The position numbers and the translations under genes were made by a program. 64,000 nt of DNA from JBFWYO01 sp050186335 (GTDB taxonomy: Bacteria > Pseudomonadota > Alphaproteobacteria > Bin65). The stretch spans positions 1-64,000 of the forward strand of contig JBFWYO010000011.1 of assembly GCA_050186335.1 (NCBI GenBank), in the 5' to 3' direction. Position 1 is the first letter of the stretch. Each line of letters starts with the position of its first letter. The notes below the pieces were generated by a model. It was given only the letters and a program-made list of their open reading frames with translations. It ran no database searches and was not told the origin of the DNA. Positions 18,767-27,630 of this stretch are shown here, piece after piece.

Positions 18767-19330
18767 ATGCAACGCGCCATCGCCATCGCTCCCGCCGGTA
18801 CCTGGCCCGCGCACGAGGCGCGCGACCGCATCACGCTCGCGTTCGACGACCGGTTCCGCCGCCGCGTGCGGCTGCGTGCCGACGGCGGGCTGGATTTCCT
18901 GCTCGATCTGCCCGAGGCGAAAGTCATGCGCGCGGGCGACGGGCTGGTACTGCAAGGCGGCGGCTACGTCGCGGTCGAAGCCGCCAATGAAGCATTGGTC
19001 GAAATCGCTGCCGCGAGCGCCGCTTCGCTGGCGCGGCTTGCCTGGCACCTCGGCAACCGGCATCTGCCGGCCGAAATCGGCGGCGAAAGAATCCTGATTC
19101 GCGACGATCATGTCATCGTCGACATGCTGAAGTCGCTCGGCGCTACGGTTCGCCACGTGCAGTCGTCATTCAATCCGGAAGGCGGCGCCTACGGGCAGCA
19201 CAATCACGATCCGGGCCACGCCCACGCCCACAAGCATGATCACGCACACGACCACGGGCATGACCACGGCCACGACCATCATCACGACCACGACCATCCG
19301 CACACGCATGACCATGACCACAAACACTGA
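18767..19330 (+). CDS. ureE: urease nickel chaperone UreE with histidine-rich tail
   Basis: About 187 residues; an N-terminal UreE fold with DLPEAKVMRAGDGL and LAWHLGNRHLPAEI, then a C-terminal tail of some 45 residues in which nearly every second or third residue is His, alternating with Asp, Ala or Gly. The tail would bind many nickel ions. A TTG at 18749 would extend the N-terminus by six residues; the ATG at 18767 is preferred. The tail DNA also contains the start of ureF. Confidence 0.95.
   Translation: MQRAIAIAPAGTWPAHEARDRITLAFDDRFRRRVRLRADGGLDFLLDLPEAKVMRAGDGLVLQGGGYVAVEAANEALVEIAAASAASLARLAWHLGNRHLPAEIGGERILIRDDHVIVDMLKSLGATVRHVQSSFNPEGGAYGQHNHDPGHAHAHKHDHAHDHGHDHGHDHHHDHDHPHTHDHDHKH
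19199..19328 (+). repeat. CAC/CAT-GAC triplet repeat coding the UreE histidine tail
   Basis: Imperfect repeats of GACCAC, GACCAT and GGCCAC units encode the polyhistidine tail. Read one frame over they give Thr/Met-rich peptide and provide the ATGACC starts of ureF. Such tracts are prone to length change by slippage. Confidence 0.8.
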
Positions 19331-20000
19331 AGGCTTGTATCGGCTGTTCGCGTGGCTGTCGCCGGCCTATCCGATCGGCGCGTTCAGCTACAGTCACGGC
19401 ATCGAGTACGCGGTCGAGGCGGAGCTGGTGCATGATCGCGCCTCGCTGGTCGGCTGGTGCGCGCATATCCTGCGCCGGGGTGCCGCCTGGACCGATGCGG
19501 TATTGCTGGCCCATGCGGTCGACGCCGCGCGAGCGAGGGATTTCGCGCAACTCGATCGGCTTGCCGACCTTGCCGCCGCGTGGCGCGGCACGGCGGAGAC
19601 GGCGCTGGAAAGCGTGCAGCAAGGCAGTGCGTTCGTTTCGACCACGCGCGCCGCTTGGGCCGACGCGGTGCTGGAACTGTTTGCCCGCCAGCGCGGCGAG
19701 AAGCCGATCGCGTTGCCGATCGCACTTGGCGTTGCGGCGGCATCGCAAGTGGAAAAATCCGTCGTCGTCGCGGCATACCTGCAGTCCTTTGCGGCCAATC
19801 TCGTTTCCGCCGCCGTGCGCCTCGTGCCGCTCGGTCAGAAGGACGGGCAGCTGGCGATTGCCGAACTGGCGGCGGTGGTCAGCAAAACCACCACGGCCGC
19901 GATGGCGACCGCGCTCGACGATTGCGGCACCGCCGCGCCGATGGTCGATTGGACGTCGGCCAAGCACGAAACCCAATATACGAGGCTGTTCCGTTCATGA
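19314..20000 (+). CDS. ureF: urease accessory protein UreF
   Basis: About 228-residue all-helical protein; LFAWLSPAYPIGAFSYSHGIEYAV is the family N-terminus (seen from residue 10) and the end has DWTSAKHETQYTRLFRS. The start lies inside the last codons of ureE; ATGs at 19308 and 19314 are both possible. Earlier in-frame ATGs fall within the histidine-repeat DNA and are improbable. It gates GTP hydrolysis by UreG in the activation complex. Confidence 0.95.
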   Translation: MTTNTEGLYRLFAWLSPAYPIGAFSYSHGIEYAVEAELVHDRASLVGWCAHILRRGAAWTDAVLLAHAVDAARARDFAQLDRLADLAAAWRGTAETALESVQQGSAFVSTTRAAWADAVLELFARQRGEKPIALPIALGVAAASQVEKSVVVAAYLQSFAANLVSAAVRLVPLGQKDGQLAIAELAAVVSKTTTAAMATALDDCGTAAPMVDWTSAKHETQYTRLFRS

Positions 20001-20641
20001 GCGCATCCATTCACGGACCATTACGGGTCGGCGTCGGCGGACCGGTCGGCTCCGGCAAGACGGCGCTGGTCGACCGCCTGTGCAAGCACATGCGCGATCG
20101 CTGGAACCTCGCGGTCGTCACCAACGACATCTACACCAAGGAAGACGCGGAATTTCTCACCCGGTCCGGCGCGCTGTCGGCGGACCGCATCGTCGGCGTC
20201 GAAACCGGCGGCTGTCCGCACACGGCGATTCGCGAAGACGCGTCGATCAACCTCGCAGCGGTCGCCGACATGCAGCGCCGCTTTACCGATCTCGACGTAA
20301 TTTTCGTCGAATCCGGCGGCGATAATCTTGCCGCTACGTTCAGCCCGGACCTCGCCGATCTGACGATCTATGTGATCGATGTTTCGGCCGGCGACAAGAT
20401 TCCGCGCAAAGGCGGACCGGGCATCACGCGCTCGGATCTGCTCGTGATCAACAAGATCGATCTGGCGCCCATGGTCGGGGCCAGTCTCGAGGTAATGGAC
20501 CGCGACGCGCTCAAGATGCGCGGCAAGCGGCCGTTTATCTTCACCAATCTCAAGGAAAACAAAGGTGTCGCCGAAATCGCCGCGTTCGTGCTCGAGCGCG
20601 GCGGTCTGGTCGAACCGGCGCCGATTCCCGCAGGAGCCTGA
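19997..20641 (+). CDS. ureG: urease accessory GTPase UreG
   Basis: 214-residue SIMIBI GTPase with P-loop GPVGSGKTALVDRL, NDIYTKEDAEFL, the CPH-type metal motif in ETGGCPHTAIREDASINL (in part) and the NKID guanine motif. It overlaps ureF by ATGA. It powers nickel delivery to urease. Confidence 0.97.
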   Translation: MSASIHGPLRVGVGGPVGSGKTALVDRLCKHMRDRWNLAVVTNDIYTKEDAEFLTRSGALSADRIVGVETGGCPHTAIREDASINLAAVADMQRRFTDLDVIFVESGGDNLAATFSPDLADLTIYVIDVSAGDKIPRKGGPGITRSDLLVINKIDLAPMVGASLEVMDRDALKMRGKRPFIFTNLKENKGVAEIAAFVLERGGLVEPAPIPAGA

Positions 20642-20643
20642 AC

Positions 20644-21225
20644 ATGAAGCACAGTCTTTTCGCGATCGTCGTCGTGCTGGTGGCGGGTCTCGCCTCGGCG
20701 GCGCAGGCGCATACGTTCGGCACGCACGGCGCCGGGTTCCTGGCCGGCATCATCCATCCGTTCGGCGGCCTCGATCATGCGATCGCCATGGTGGCGGTCG
20801 GCATCTGGGCCGCGCAGCTTGGCGGCAGGGCGCATTGGCTGGTGCCGGCGGCGTTTGTCGCCTGCATGATCGCGGGCGGAGTTGCCGCGTTCGCCGGCCT
20901 GCACATGGACTTCACGGAACTCGGCATTCTCGGCTCGGTGCTGGTGTTCGGCCTGTTGATCGCGGCAGCGCCGCGGTTGCCGCTGTGGCTTCCCACGACT
21001 TCCGTCGCGGTGGTCGCGATATTTCACGGCCATGCGCACGGCATGGAAATGCCGCAAGCCACGTCGCCGACCGCCTACGCTGCGGGATTTGTCTTCGCGA
21101 CGGTAAGCCTGCATGTGCTCGGGATCGCCCTGGCGCTCGGCGTCCACAAATGGGTCGGGGCGTATGCAATCCGTGCGCTCGGCGTTGCGGTCGCGGCCGG
21201 CGGGATCGCCTTGGCGGCGGCCTAA
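20644..21225 (+). CDS. ureJ: HupE/UreJ family nickel transporter
   Basis: 193-residue membrane protein with a cleavable signal (ending AAQAHTFGTHG), the family motif HPFGGLDHAIAMVAVGIWAA and a second His motif FHGHAHGMEMP. Six hydrophobic segments are visible. It starts 2 bp after ureG and is the last gene of the urease operon, probably bringing nickel for the enzyme. Confidence 0.92.
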   Translation: MKHSLFAIVVVLVAGLASAAQAHTFGTHGAGFLAGIIHPFGGLDHAIAMVAVGIWAAQLGGRAHWLVPAAFVACMIAGGVAAFAGLHMDFTELGILGSVLVFGLLIAAAPRLPLWLPTTSVAVVAIFHGHAHGMEMPQATSPTAYAAGFVFATVSLHVLGIALALGVHKWVGAYAIRALGVAVAAGGIALAAA

Positions 21226-21232
21226 GGCCGCG

Positions 21233-21922
21233 CTATAGGACGCAGCCGCTGCGCGCCGCTTGCGCATAGCGGGCGAGTTCGGGCCGCAGCGTCGCGTCGC
21301 GCCGCAGATATTCATCGATCAATCCATTTACTTGGGCCTGCGCATATCGCGCGGTATGGCCCAGCCCATGGAGCGCCGCTTCCTGGCAAGCAACGGACGG
21401 CAGTTCGAGCGTGCGCGCGAGGGTCGACAGGATCGCGGCATTGATTTCGGATTGGCCGTGATCCTGGCGCCCCACACGGGTCGCCAGTATGTCCCACCAC
21501 ATATAACAGACGCCATTCATCGGGACGGTGCCCGGCTCGTCGATATGGGAGAGCAATTGCGCGCAACGCGGCGCGAAAATCCGCTCGAAAAGCGTGTACA
21601 TCGACGTGAAGCACTGCATACGCGCCGCAGCGGGAACCTGCACGTCATAAAGATGATGCATATAGTCGCTGGCACCCGGCGAGATGACGTAATACAGGCC
21701 CTGCGCGATCTGGTCGTCGGCGAAAAAGTCGAGCGCCGGCTCCGGGTCCGCAAACAGCCGAGTCATGTGACCGATGACCGTGATCGGCGGACCGCTGACA
21801 TACGGCGCATCGAGATCGAAGTACCACGCGTTGCCGTGCGGCCGCACCGCGTGGCTGAACACATGTTCGACCCACGTCGGATAGGACTGGTCAGCGGCGA
21901 ATTGAACCGTCACGACGAACAT
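21233..21922 (-). CDS. hypothetical protein, unrecognised family
   Basis: About 229 residues, cytoplasmic, no signal peptide. It contains aromatic-rich stretches (HGNAWYFDLDAPYVSGPP, MNGVCYMWWDILATR) and a C-terminal helical part CQEAALHGLGHTARYAQAQV that resembles the ends of several uncharacterised proteins. Two starts are possible: the ATG at 21922 and a TTG at 21967; neither has a well spaced ribosome site. It ends 8 bp from the convergent ureJ gene. No function can be assigned. Confidence 0.75.
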   Translation of the reverse strand: MFVVTVQFAADQSYPTWVEHVFSHAVRPHGNAWYFDLDAPYVSGPPITVIGHMTRLFADPEPALDFFADDQIAQGLYYVISPGASDYMHHLYDVQVPAAARMQCFTSMYTLFERIFAPRCAQLLSHIDEPGTVPMNGVCYMWWDILATRVGRQDHGQSEINAAILSTLARTLELPSVACQEAALHGLGHTARYAQAQVNGLIDEYLRRDATLRPELARYAQAARSGCVL

Positions 21923-22153
21923 CCTCAAAGCTAAACATCGCGAAGTGTTGCGTTGCGGAACGCTCAACCATAACGGGCAAGCCTTGAAATCGGGTTAATG
22001 CCGCGCCCACGCCGGCAACCGGAAGCGCGCGGGGCATCCTCTGCAAGCCGGAGGAGCTCGGTTTCGCCTCATTTTTCGCCGACGCCGCCGTGCCGAGTTT
22101 CTGCGTGCGGCTGCATGGGCGACTGAGCAACCCGCGAAAGCGACGTAACGCGC

Positions 22154-23041
22154 CTAGAATCCGTGCAGCACCAGCACCTGCTTTTCCGGCAGCGTGGCGC
22201 GCGAAAACCGCACTGTGGGTCCGTCGTTGCGCTTGACGGTGTAGCGGCCTTCGAGCTGCTTCAAGAACCGCTCGAGCGTAAACGAGCTGAACACATGCAT
22301 GGGGATGACCACATGCGGGCGTATCTGGTCGATAACGCCCGACATCAGCTCTTGTGCCAACGTGTAGGCACCGTCGACCGGCACCAGCAACACGTCGATC
22401 TGGCCAAGCTGACCCAAATGTTCGGGCGTCAGATCGTGGTGCAGATGGCCCAGATGCGCGATGCAGATTTTCGCCGTCTCGAACACGAAAATCGAATTTC
22501 CGGCGTAGCGCGTGCCGTCCAAGTCCCGCACGTTCGTCGGCACGTTGCGGATGTACATATCCCGCACCTTGACGTTGTGCTTGGCCCAACTCCCGGTATG
22601 CCAGCCCCGCAGCACGTGCTTGATGCCCGAATCGGGATGGTCGGTAAAATGGGTCGAGTGGGCGTTGTTCATCGTGACGACATCCGGCACGAAGGCTGGG
22701 CGGACATAGTCGTTATAGTCGGTCGCCGCCGTGACGCCCTCGGGGCTGCGGATCACGAATGTCGAATGGCCGATATAGGTCAGTTCGACCGATTCTTTCT
22801 GTGCCGGCTGGTCCTGCGCCAAACTGATGTTAGGACGTTGTGCGGCGCGGCTGAAGAATTGCGCAAGGTTCGGCGATTTCTGGCCCGGCGCCCGGGCGAC
22901 CGGTGCGCAATCGGCGAACGCCGCCGGCATCCCTATTGCCGCAAACAAAACGGCGATCAGGGAACACGCCGCAACATACCGGAACGCATATTGCCAAGCT
23001 TGGGCGATCGGCCGACGGACGTTAAAAAACGAGGCAGTCAT
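22154..23041 (-). CDS. exported metallo-beta-lactamase fold hydrolase (UlaG-like)
   Basis: 295 residues. A signal anchor or signal peptide (residues about 10-45, VAACSLIAVLFAAIGMPAAFA) precedes a UlaG-type metallo-hydrolase domain that starts ELTYIGHSTFVIRSPEG. The canonical THxHxDH appears altered to NNAHSTHFTD, with a further His in HLGHLHHDLTPEH, so metal binding may differ from classical members. The ATG at 23041 has GGAGG upstream. It stands alone between two leftward genes; the substrate is unknown. Confidence 0.85.
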   Translation of the reverse strand: MTASFFNVRRPIAQAWQYAFRYVAACSLIAVLFAAIGMPAAFADCAPVARAPGQKSPNLAQFFSRAAQRPNISLAQDQPAQKESVELTYIGHSTFVIRSPEGVTAATDYNDYVRPAFVPDVVTMNNAHSTHFTDHPDSGIKHVLRGWHTGSWAKHNVKVRDMYIRNVPTNVRDLDGTRYAGNSIFVFETAKICIAHLGHLHHDLTPEHLGQLGQIDVLLVPVDGAYTLAQELMSGVIDQIRPHVVIPMHVFSSFTLERFLKQLEGRYTVKRNDGPTVRFSRATLPEKQVLVLHGF

Positions 23042-23152
23042 AGCACTGTCCTCCTGCATGCGGCTCGTACAGTCTAGCATGCGGAACGAAGGGCACCAGA
23101 CGGGGGCTGATCACATTCTCGCGGGGTGCGTCTCGAAGCGGTCCGCGGCGAA

Positions 23153-23893
23153 CTATTCCTGCTGTGCCGAGCAGAATTTCGTTACATCGTAACGCCGCTC
23201 GCAGTCGCAGTCCGGTGCACAGGCCTCGGGTTTTCGGCATAGCGGCTCGGGGTCGGCTTCGATCGGCAAGAACTTGCCGGTGCGCATATCGTGGGCGAAT
23301 AAATGCCCGACGATGAGATCGAAATACCACCCGTGCAAGGTCAGCTTGCGCTGCCGGACGCGTTCGGCGATCCACGGGAAGCCCATCAGATTACGCATGG
23401 AGACCAAGATCGTCGCCTGCTCGAGCAGCCGCTCGCGCTCGTCGGGCGAGCGGTGGCTGCAGGCGTGATCGACGGCCTCGCGCGCGCTGCTCGCCGCCCT
23501 CACCCAGTTGCGTACGAACTCGAATTTGGCGGTCGCCGCTTCGGGCGCGCCCAAGGCCCGGACGCCGCCGCACAGAGCGTGGCCGAGGACGATAATGTGT
23601 TCGACCTCAAGCCCGCGCACGGCAAATTCGATCGCCGAGCTGGTGCCTTTGACGTTACCGTCAGGTTCGTAGGGCGGCACGATGGCCGCCACGTTGCGAA
23701 CGATGAACAAATCGCCTGGTCGGCTATGGGTGATGATCGCGGGATCGACCCGCGAATCGGAGCAGCCGACGATCATAACCTTCGGAGCCTGGCCTTCGCT
23801 GGCCAGCCGTCGGTACAGGTCGGAAGTCCCCTCGTAATAGGTCGCCTGGAAATTCTTGAAGCCGGTCAACAGCCGGTCGAATGCGTTGGTCAT
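23153..23893 (-). CDS. beta-class carbonic anhydrase
   Basis: About 246 residues. Zinc ligands C44, H105 and C108 lie in GCSDSRVDP and GHALCGG, and the Asp-Arg dyad D46/R48 is present. It reversibly hydrates CO2, a plausible partner for urease-derived bicarbonate, though not linked to that operon. The last 30 residues are unusual: CRKPEACAPDCDCERRY followed by another Cys, a cysteine-rich tail not needed for catalysis. The first ATG at 23902 is possible. Confidence 0.93.
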   Translation of the reverse strand: MTNAFDRLLTGFKNFQATYYEGTSDLYRRLASEGQAPKVMIVGCSDSRVDPAIITHSRPGDLFIVRNVAAIVPPYEPDGNVKGTSSAIEFAVRGLEVEHIIVLGHALCGGVRALGAPEAATAKFEFVRNWVRAASSAREAVDHACSHRSPDERERLLEQATILVSMRNLMGFPWIAERVRQRKLTLHGWYFDLIVGHLFAHDMRTGKFLPIEADPEPLCRKPEACAPDCDCERRYDVTKFCSAQQE

Positions 23894-23944
23894 GCCGGCC
23901 AAATAGCCCAGGAGCAGGCTGACGGCAAGGGCTGAAGCGCGACT

Positions 23945-24961
23945 TTAATGCGCCGAAGCCGCCCGCTCGGTTTGCTTCAGCCGGCTGAGCACCTTGCGGA
24001 TCTGCACGATCCCGCCGTCGGCATTGTTGTCGATCATGCGCTGATCGGGGCGGGCGGTGGCATTGGATTGTTGGCCATCGAGCAATGTCTTGTCCTCCAC
24101 GAACGTGTCGTGGTTTTGCTGTGCGATCAGCGCGGTCATGTCGGCATCGCCAACCTTGAAATCACGCGCAAACGCCCAGAATTGGTGGGTGCGCGTGGGC
24201 GTTGCCGGGGTGATCATGAATATCACGCGCGTATCGATGCCGCGGGATTTATCGTTTGTACCGGCCGGCACGGCGCCCGCATCGATGACGATGTTGGTCG
24301 GTGGCGTGAACTCGATCTTCTGCCACCGGTCGACCTTGCCGGGAAAGCCGCCGATCTTCTTGTAGAACGGCGACGGCTCGGTCTGGTTCATGTAACGCTC
24401 GACCAGCACGCTGTCGCCGGTGGTGGATGTCTTGATCGGTGTGCGCGCGACGTCGTCGGTGCCGATCGTCTTCTTGTGGACGAAAGTGGTGTGCGATAGA
24501 TCGATCAGGTTGTCGAGCAGCAACACGTAATTGCAGTCATAGGTCAGCAGCCCGTGCGAATAATCCCAATCCGGGCGCGTCAGCCACGAGCGATCGGGGA
24601 TTTTGGCCGGGTCGGCTTCGGCCGGGTTGCCCATCCAGATCCACGCCATGCGCCAGCGTTCGACCAGCGGATAGGCCTGCACCTTGAGGCGCGGCGGAAT
24701 CGATTTCTGCCCCGGGACGTCGACACACGCACCCGCGCAATCGAATTGCAGCCCGTGATAGCCGCAGCGCAGCGTCTCGCCCTCGACCGTGCCGAGCGAC
24801 AGCGGCGCCATGCGATGCGGGCAACAATCGTCCAGCGCCGCCGCTTTTCCGCTCGCGGTGCGGAACAGGGCGATCGGCTGGTCGAGCAAGCGACGCGCCA
24901 GCGGCTGTTCGGAGATTTCGTGACTCCAGCCGGCAGCGTACCAGTAGTTTCTCAGAAACAT
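23945..24961 (-). CDS. Rieske [2Fe-2S] aromatic ring-hydroxylating oxygenase (VanA-like)
   Basis: 338-residue terminal oxygenase. The Rieske cluster ligands are C47-x-H49 and C66-xx-H69, separated by 16 residues. The mononuclear iron motif is D-x2-H-x4-H in NLIDLSHTTFVHKKTIG. Size and layout match vanillate O-demethylase oxygenase and related O-demethylases or ring hydroxylases. No reductase gene is adjacent. It is divergent from a MarR regulator, with a perfect 14-bp palindrome 55 bp upstream of its start. Confidence 0.9.
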   Translation of the reverse strand: MFLRNYWYAAGWSHEISEQPLARRLLDQPIALFRTASGKAAALDDCCPHRMAPLSLGTVEGETLRCGYHGLQFDCAGACVDVPGQKSIPPRLKVQAYPLVERWRMAWIWMGNPAEADPAKIPDRSWLTRPDWDYSHGLLTYDCNYVLLLDNLIDLSHTTFVHKKTIGTDDVARTPIKTSTTGDSVLVERYMNQTEPSPFYKKIGGFPGKVDRWQKIEFTPPTNIVIDAGAVPAGTNDKSRGIDTRVIFMITPATPTRTHQFWAFARDFKVGDADMTALIAQQNHDTFVEDKTLLDGQQSNATARPDQRMIDNNADGGIVQIRKVLSRLKQTERAASAH

Positions 24962-25015
24962 GCTTGCTCCCTCCGGCCCGCCCGCGCATCGATCAGGTCG
25001 GCGCGCGACGTATTT

Positions 25016-25029
25016 GTTTCAATTGAAAC
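25016..25029. promoter_or_regulatory. candidate MarR operator
   Basis: GTTTCAATTGAAAC, a perfect 14-bp palindrome between the divergent Rieske oxygenase (start 24961) and marR (start 25180). MarR-family sites commonly have this length and AT-rich centre. Confidence 0.6.
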
Positions 25030-25179
25030 TATTAGGCTAAGGCTCCGGCGCGCACCGGTCAAGCACCGCCATTGCCTTTGAAATCGCTGGCGGAATGCCG
25101 AGCGTTCCGCTTCCGTTGCGGCTTGGGGGTATGCAATAGTACCGCTCCCTGCGTACCAATTCTTGGCTGTGGACCGATA

Positions 25180-25641
25180 ATGGTTGTGCGACCGAACCGG
25201 GCCGTCCTGAAACTCGAAACTTTTTTGCCGTACCGGCTTTCCGTCCTGTCGCAGAAGGTCGGGCAATCGATCGCCGAGGTCTATGCCCGCACGCATCGCC
25301 TGTCCTCGCCAGACTGGAAGGTGATTTCGCTGCTCGCCAATCACGGGCCGATTCTGCCGGCTGAGATCCGCCGCTTCGGTACGCTGGATAAGGCGGCGAT
25401 CAGCCGCGCGCTCAAGCGGCTCACCCACCGGGGCTTGGTCGTCCGCAAGAATCGACCACAGGATGGCCGCACCTTCGAAGTTACCTTGAGCGAAACCGGC
25501 TGGCGCCTGTATGGCGACATCATTCCGGAAGCAAAGCGCAAGGAAGCTGCGATCCTGGCTGCGCTGTCCGACGACGAGCGCACCGAACTGCTGCGTCTGC
25601 TCGACAAGCTCGACCAGTTCTACGGCAATCACCGGCTCTGA
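25180..25641 (+). CDS. MarR family transcriptional regulator
   Basis: 153-residue winged-helix regulator: LSSPDWKVISLLANHGPILP, LDKAAISRALKRLTHRGLV (recognition helix) and the wing RKNRPQDGRTFEVTLSETG. MarR proteins often respond to phenolic acids, which fits the divergent Rieske oxygenase. The frame is open upstream to 25072; the ATG at 25180 is chosen as the point where family similarity begins. Confidence 0.9.
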   Translation: MVVRPNRAVLKLETFLPYRLSVLSQKVGQSIAEVYARTHRLSSPDWKVISLLANHGPILPAEIRRFGTLDKAAISRALKRLTHRGLVVRKNRPQDGRTFEVTLSETGWRLYGDIIPEAKRKEAAILAALSDDERTELLRLLDKLDQFYGNHRL

Positions 25642-25725
25642 AGCCCGATCAGCACGCCACATTCGACTTGCCAGCTTGATGCGCCGTTGCGATCCTGCGC
25701 GCCGCATTTTTTGGAGGAGACTGGC

Positions 25726-26874
25726 ATGGCATTGGAAATTCCGCGCACGCTGTATCAACCCGAGCACGAGGCTTTCCGCGCCTCGGTGCGCAGTTTTCTG
25801 GCCGACGAGGTGGTGCCCGAATACGCCAAGTGGGAAGAGGCCGGGCGAACGCCGCGCGAGATCTGGCGTCGCGCCGGCGAAGTCGGGCTGCTCGGGACGT
25901 CGATCCCGGAGGCGTATGGCGGCTTCGGCGGCGATTTCCGGATGGACGCGATTGTGCTGGAAGAACTCGGCCGGCACGGCCTGTCGGCGCCGGCGTGGGA
26001 CATGCACTCGTACATCATCGCGCCGTTCCTGACCGCCTTCGGGACCGAGGAACAGAAGCGGCATTGGTTGCCTTTGATGGTGTCGGGCGAGAAGATTTCC
26101 GCCATCGGGCTGACCGAGCCCAACACCGGCAGCGATCTGCGCGGTATCCGCACCACGGCCAAGCGCGACGGCAATCAATACGTCGTCAACGGCGCCAAGA
26201 TATTCATCACCAACGGACATATCGCCGATTTCGTTCTGCTGGCCTGCAAGACCGAGCCGGAGAAGGGCGCCAAGGGCGTGTCGCTACTGATCGTCGATAC
26301 CGATTCGCCGGGATTCCGCCGCGGCAAGAATTTGAAGAAGATCGGCAACAAGGCGCAGGATACCGCCGAGTTGTTCTTCGACGACGTCAAGGTGCCGGCC
26401 GATCGCGTATTGGGCGGCGAGGAAAACCAGGGCTGGCACATGCTGATGCACGGGCTCGCCCAGGAGCGCATGGTGGTCGCCGTGCGATCGATGGCGATCT
26501 GCACGGCCACGCTCGAACAAACGGTCGAATACGTTAAGACGCGCAAAGCGTTCGGCACGCCGATCTTCGATTTTCAGAATACCAAGTTCAAGCTTGCTGA
26601 ACTCGAGGCCTATGTCGAAGCCACGCAACCGTTTGTCGATCGCTGCACGGAAATGCTGGCTGAAGGCAAACTGTCGCCGGAACTCGCGGCCAAGGCCAAG
26701 CTGGTCGCAACCGAACTGGCCGACAAGGTGCTCGACGAGTGCCTGCAGCTGCACGGCGGCTACGGCTACATGTGGGAGTATCCGGTGGCGCGTGCCTGGG
26801 CCGACGCGCGCGTGCATCGCATATACGCCGGCACCAACGAAATCATGAAGCACATCATCAGCCGGAAATTGTAA
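25726..26874 (+). CDS. acyl-CoA dehydrogenase
   Basis: 382-residue FAD-dependent dehydrogenase. Family motifs: AIGLTEPNTGSDLRGIRTTA, YVVNGAKIFITNGHIADF, ERMVVAVRSMAICTATLEQT and CLQLHGGYGYMWEYPVAR followed by IYAGTNEIMKHIISRKL. The GGAGGAG ribosome site lies just before the ATG. It follows marR in the same direction after 84 bp and may be co-regulated with the Rieske gene. The acyl substrate is not evident. Confidence 0.93.
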   Translation: MALEIPRTLYQPEHEAFRASVRSFLADEVVPEYAKWEEAGRTPREIWRRAGEVGLLGTSIPEAYGGFGGDFRMDAIVLEELGRHGLSAPAWDMHSYIIAPFLTAFGTEEQKRHWLPLMVSGEKISAIGLTEPNTGSDLRGIRTTAKRDGNQYVVNGAKIFITNGHIADFVLLACKTEPEKGAKGVSLLIVDTDSPGFRRGKNLKKIGNKAQDTAELFFDDVKVPADRVLGGEENQGWHMLMHGLAQERMVVAVRSMAICTATLEQTVEYVKTRKAFGTPIFDFQNTKFKLAELEAYVEATQPFVDRCTEMLAEGKLSPELAAKAKLVATELADKVLDECLQLHGGYGYMWEYPVARAWADARVHRIYAGTNEIMKHIISRKL

Positions 26875-26882
26875 GGCGGCGC

Positions 26883-27584
26883 CTACATCCCGGAGTCGAC
26901 GGTCGCGCGCGTGAACTGCTCGACATAGTCCATGTGCCGGTCGACCGCCGCCGCCGCGGCTGCCTCGTCCTCGGCCGCGATGCCGCGTGCGATATCGGCG
27001 TGCAGGTGTGCCGAGCGCGGCATGTCGGCTACTCGCTTGTAATGGATGTACCAGAAGCGTCGCGACAGGCCGTGCACTAAGACCATGGCTCCGGCCGCGA
27101 ATTCGTTCTGCGCCGCATCGACCATCAACAGATTGAACTCGCGATCCAGGCGCATGAAGGTGACATCGTCGTTGCCGCTGGCCGCGCGCTCCATGCCCTC
27201 ACCGATCTCGCGAAACCGCTGGCGTTGGGTTTCGGTCGCCCGCCGGGCGGCGCTCCGCGCAATCAAACGCTCCAGTTCACGACGCACTTCGAGTAGCCGC
27301 AATTGCGTGCCGACATTGACCTCGGACACCATGATGCCGCGCCGCGGCAGGATGACGATCAGCTTTTCGCGCGCCAGGCGCTGCAACGCTTCACGGATCG
27401 GCGTGCGGCCGATCGCCAATCGCCGGCTGAGCTCGGTTTCGGAAACGATGGCGCCCGGAAGTATCTGCAGTGTGACGATCAACTCTTCGAGCAGCCGATA
27501 GGCGCGGTCCGACAGGCTGCCGTTGGGCATCGCCGGCTTCTTGCGAATCGGCTTGGCGCGCGAAGGCTTGGCAGGACGAGACAT
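26883..27584 (-). CDS. GntR family regulator (FadR/FCD subfamily)
   Basis: 233 residues: N-terminal winged helix (ETELSRRLAIGRTPIREALQRLAREKL) and an FCD all-helical ligand domain with conserved His and Asp residues for a metal-carboxylate ligand. It is the last gene after the leftward TRAP dctPQM genes, 46 bp from dctM, so it probably controls that transporter. Confidence 0.92.
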   Translation of the reverse strand: MSRPAKPSRAKPIRKKPAMPNGSLSDRAYRLLEELIVTLQILPGAIVSETELSRRLAIGRTPIREALQRLAREKLIVILPRRGIMVSEVNVGTQLRLLEVRRELERLIARSAARRATETQRQRFREIGEGMERAASGNDDVTFMRLDREFNLLMVDAAQNEFAAGAMVLVHGLSRRFWYIHYKRVADMPRSAHLHADIARGIAAEDEAAAAAAVDRHMDYVEQFTRATVDSGM

Positions 27585-27630
27585 GGCGGCACTGTACCGC
27601 AGCTTTCGAGTTGTGACAAAAATCCGGCCG

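Noticed and set aside
19199..19328. Possible CRISPR or satellite-like repeat
   Set aside because: The repeat is in-frame coding for the UreE histidine tail and has no spacers.
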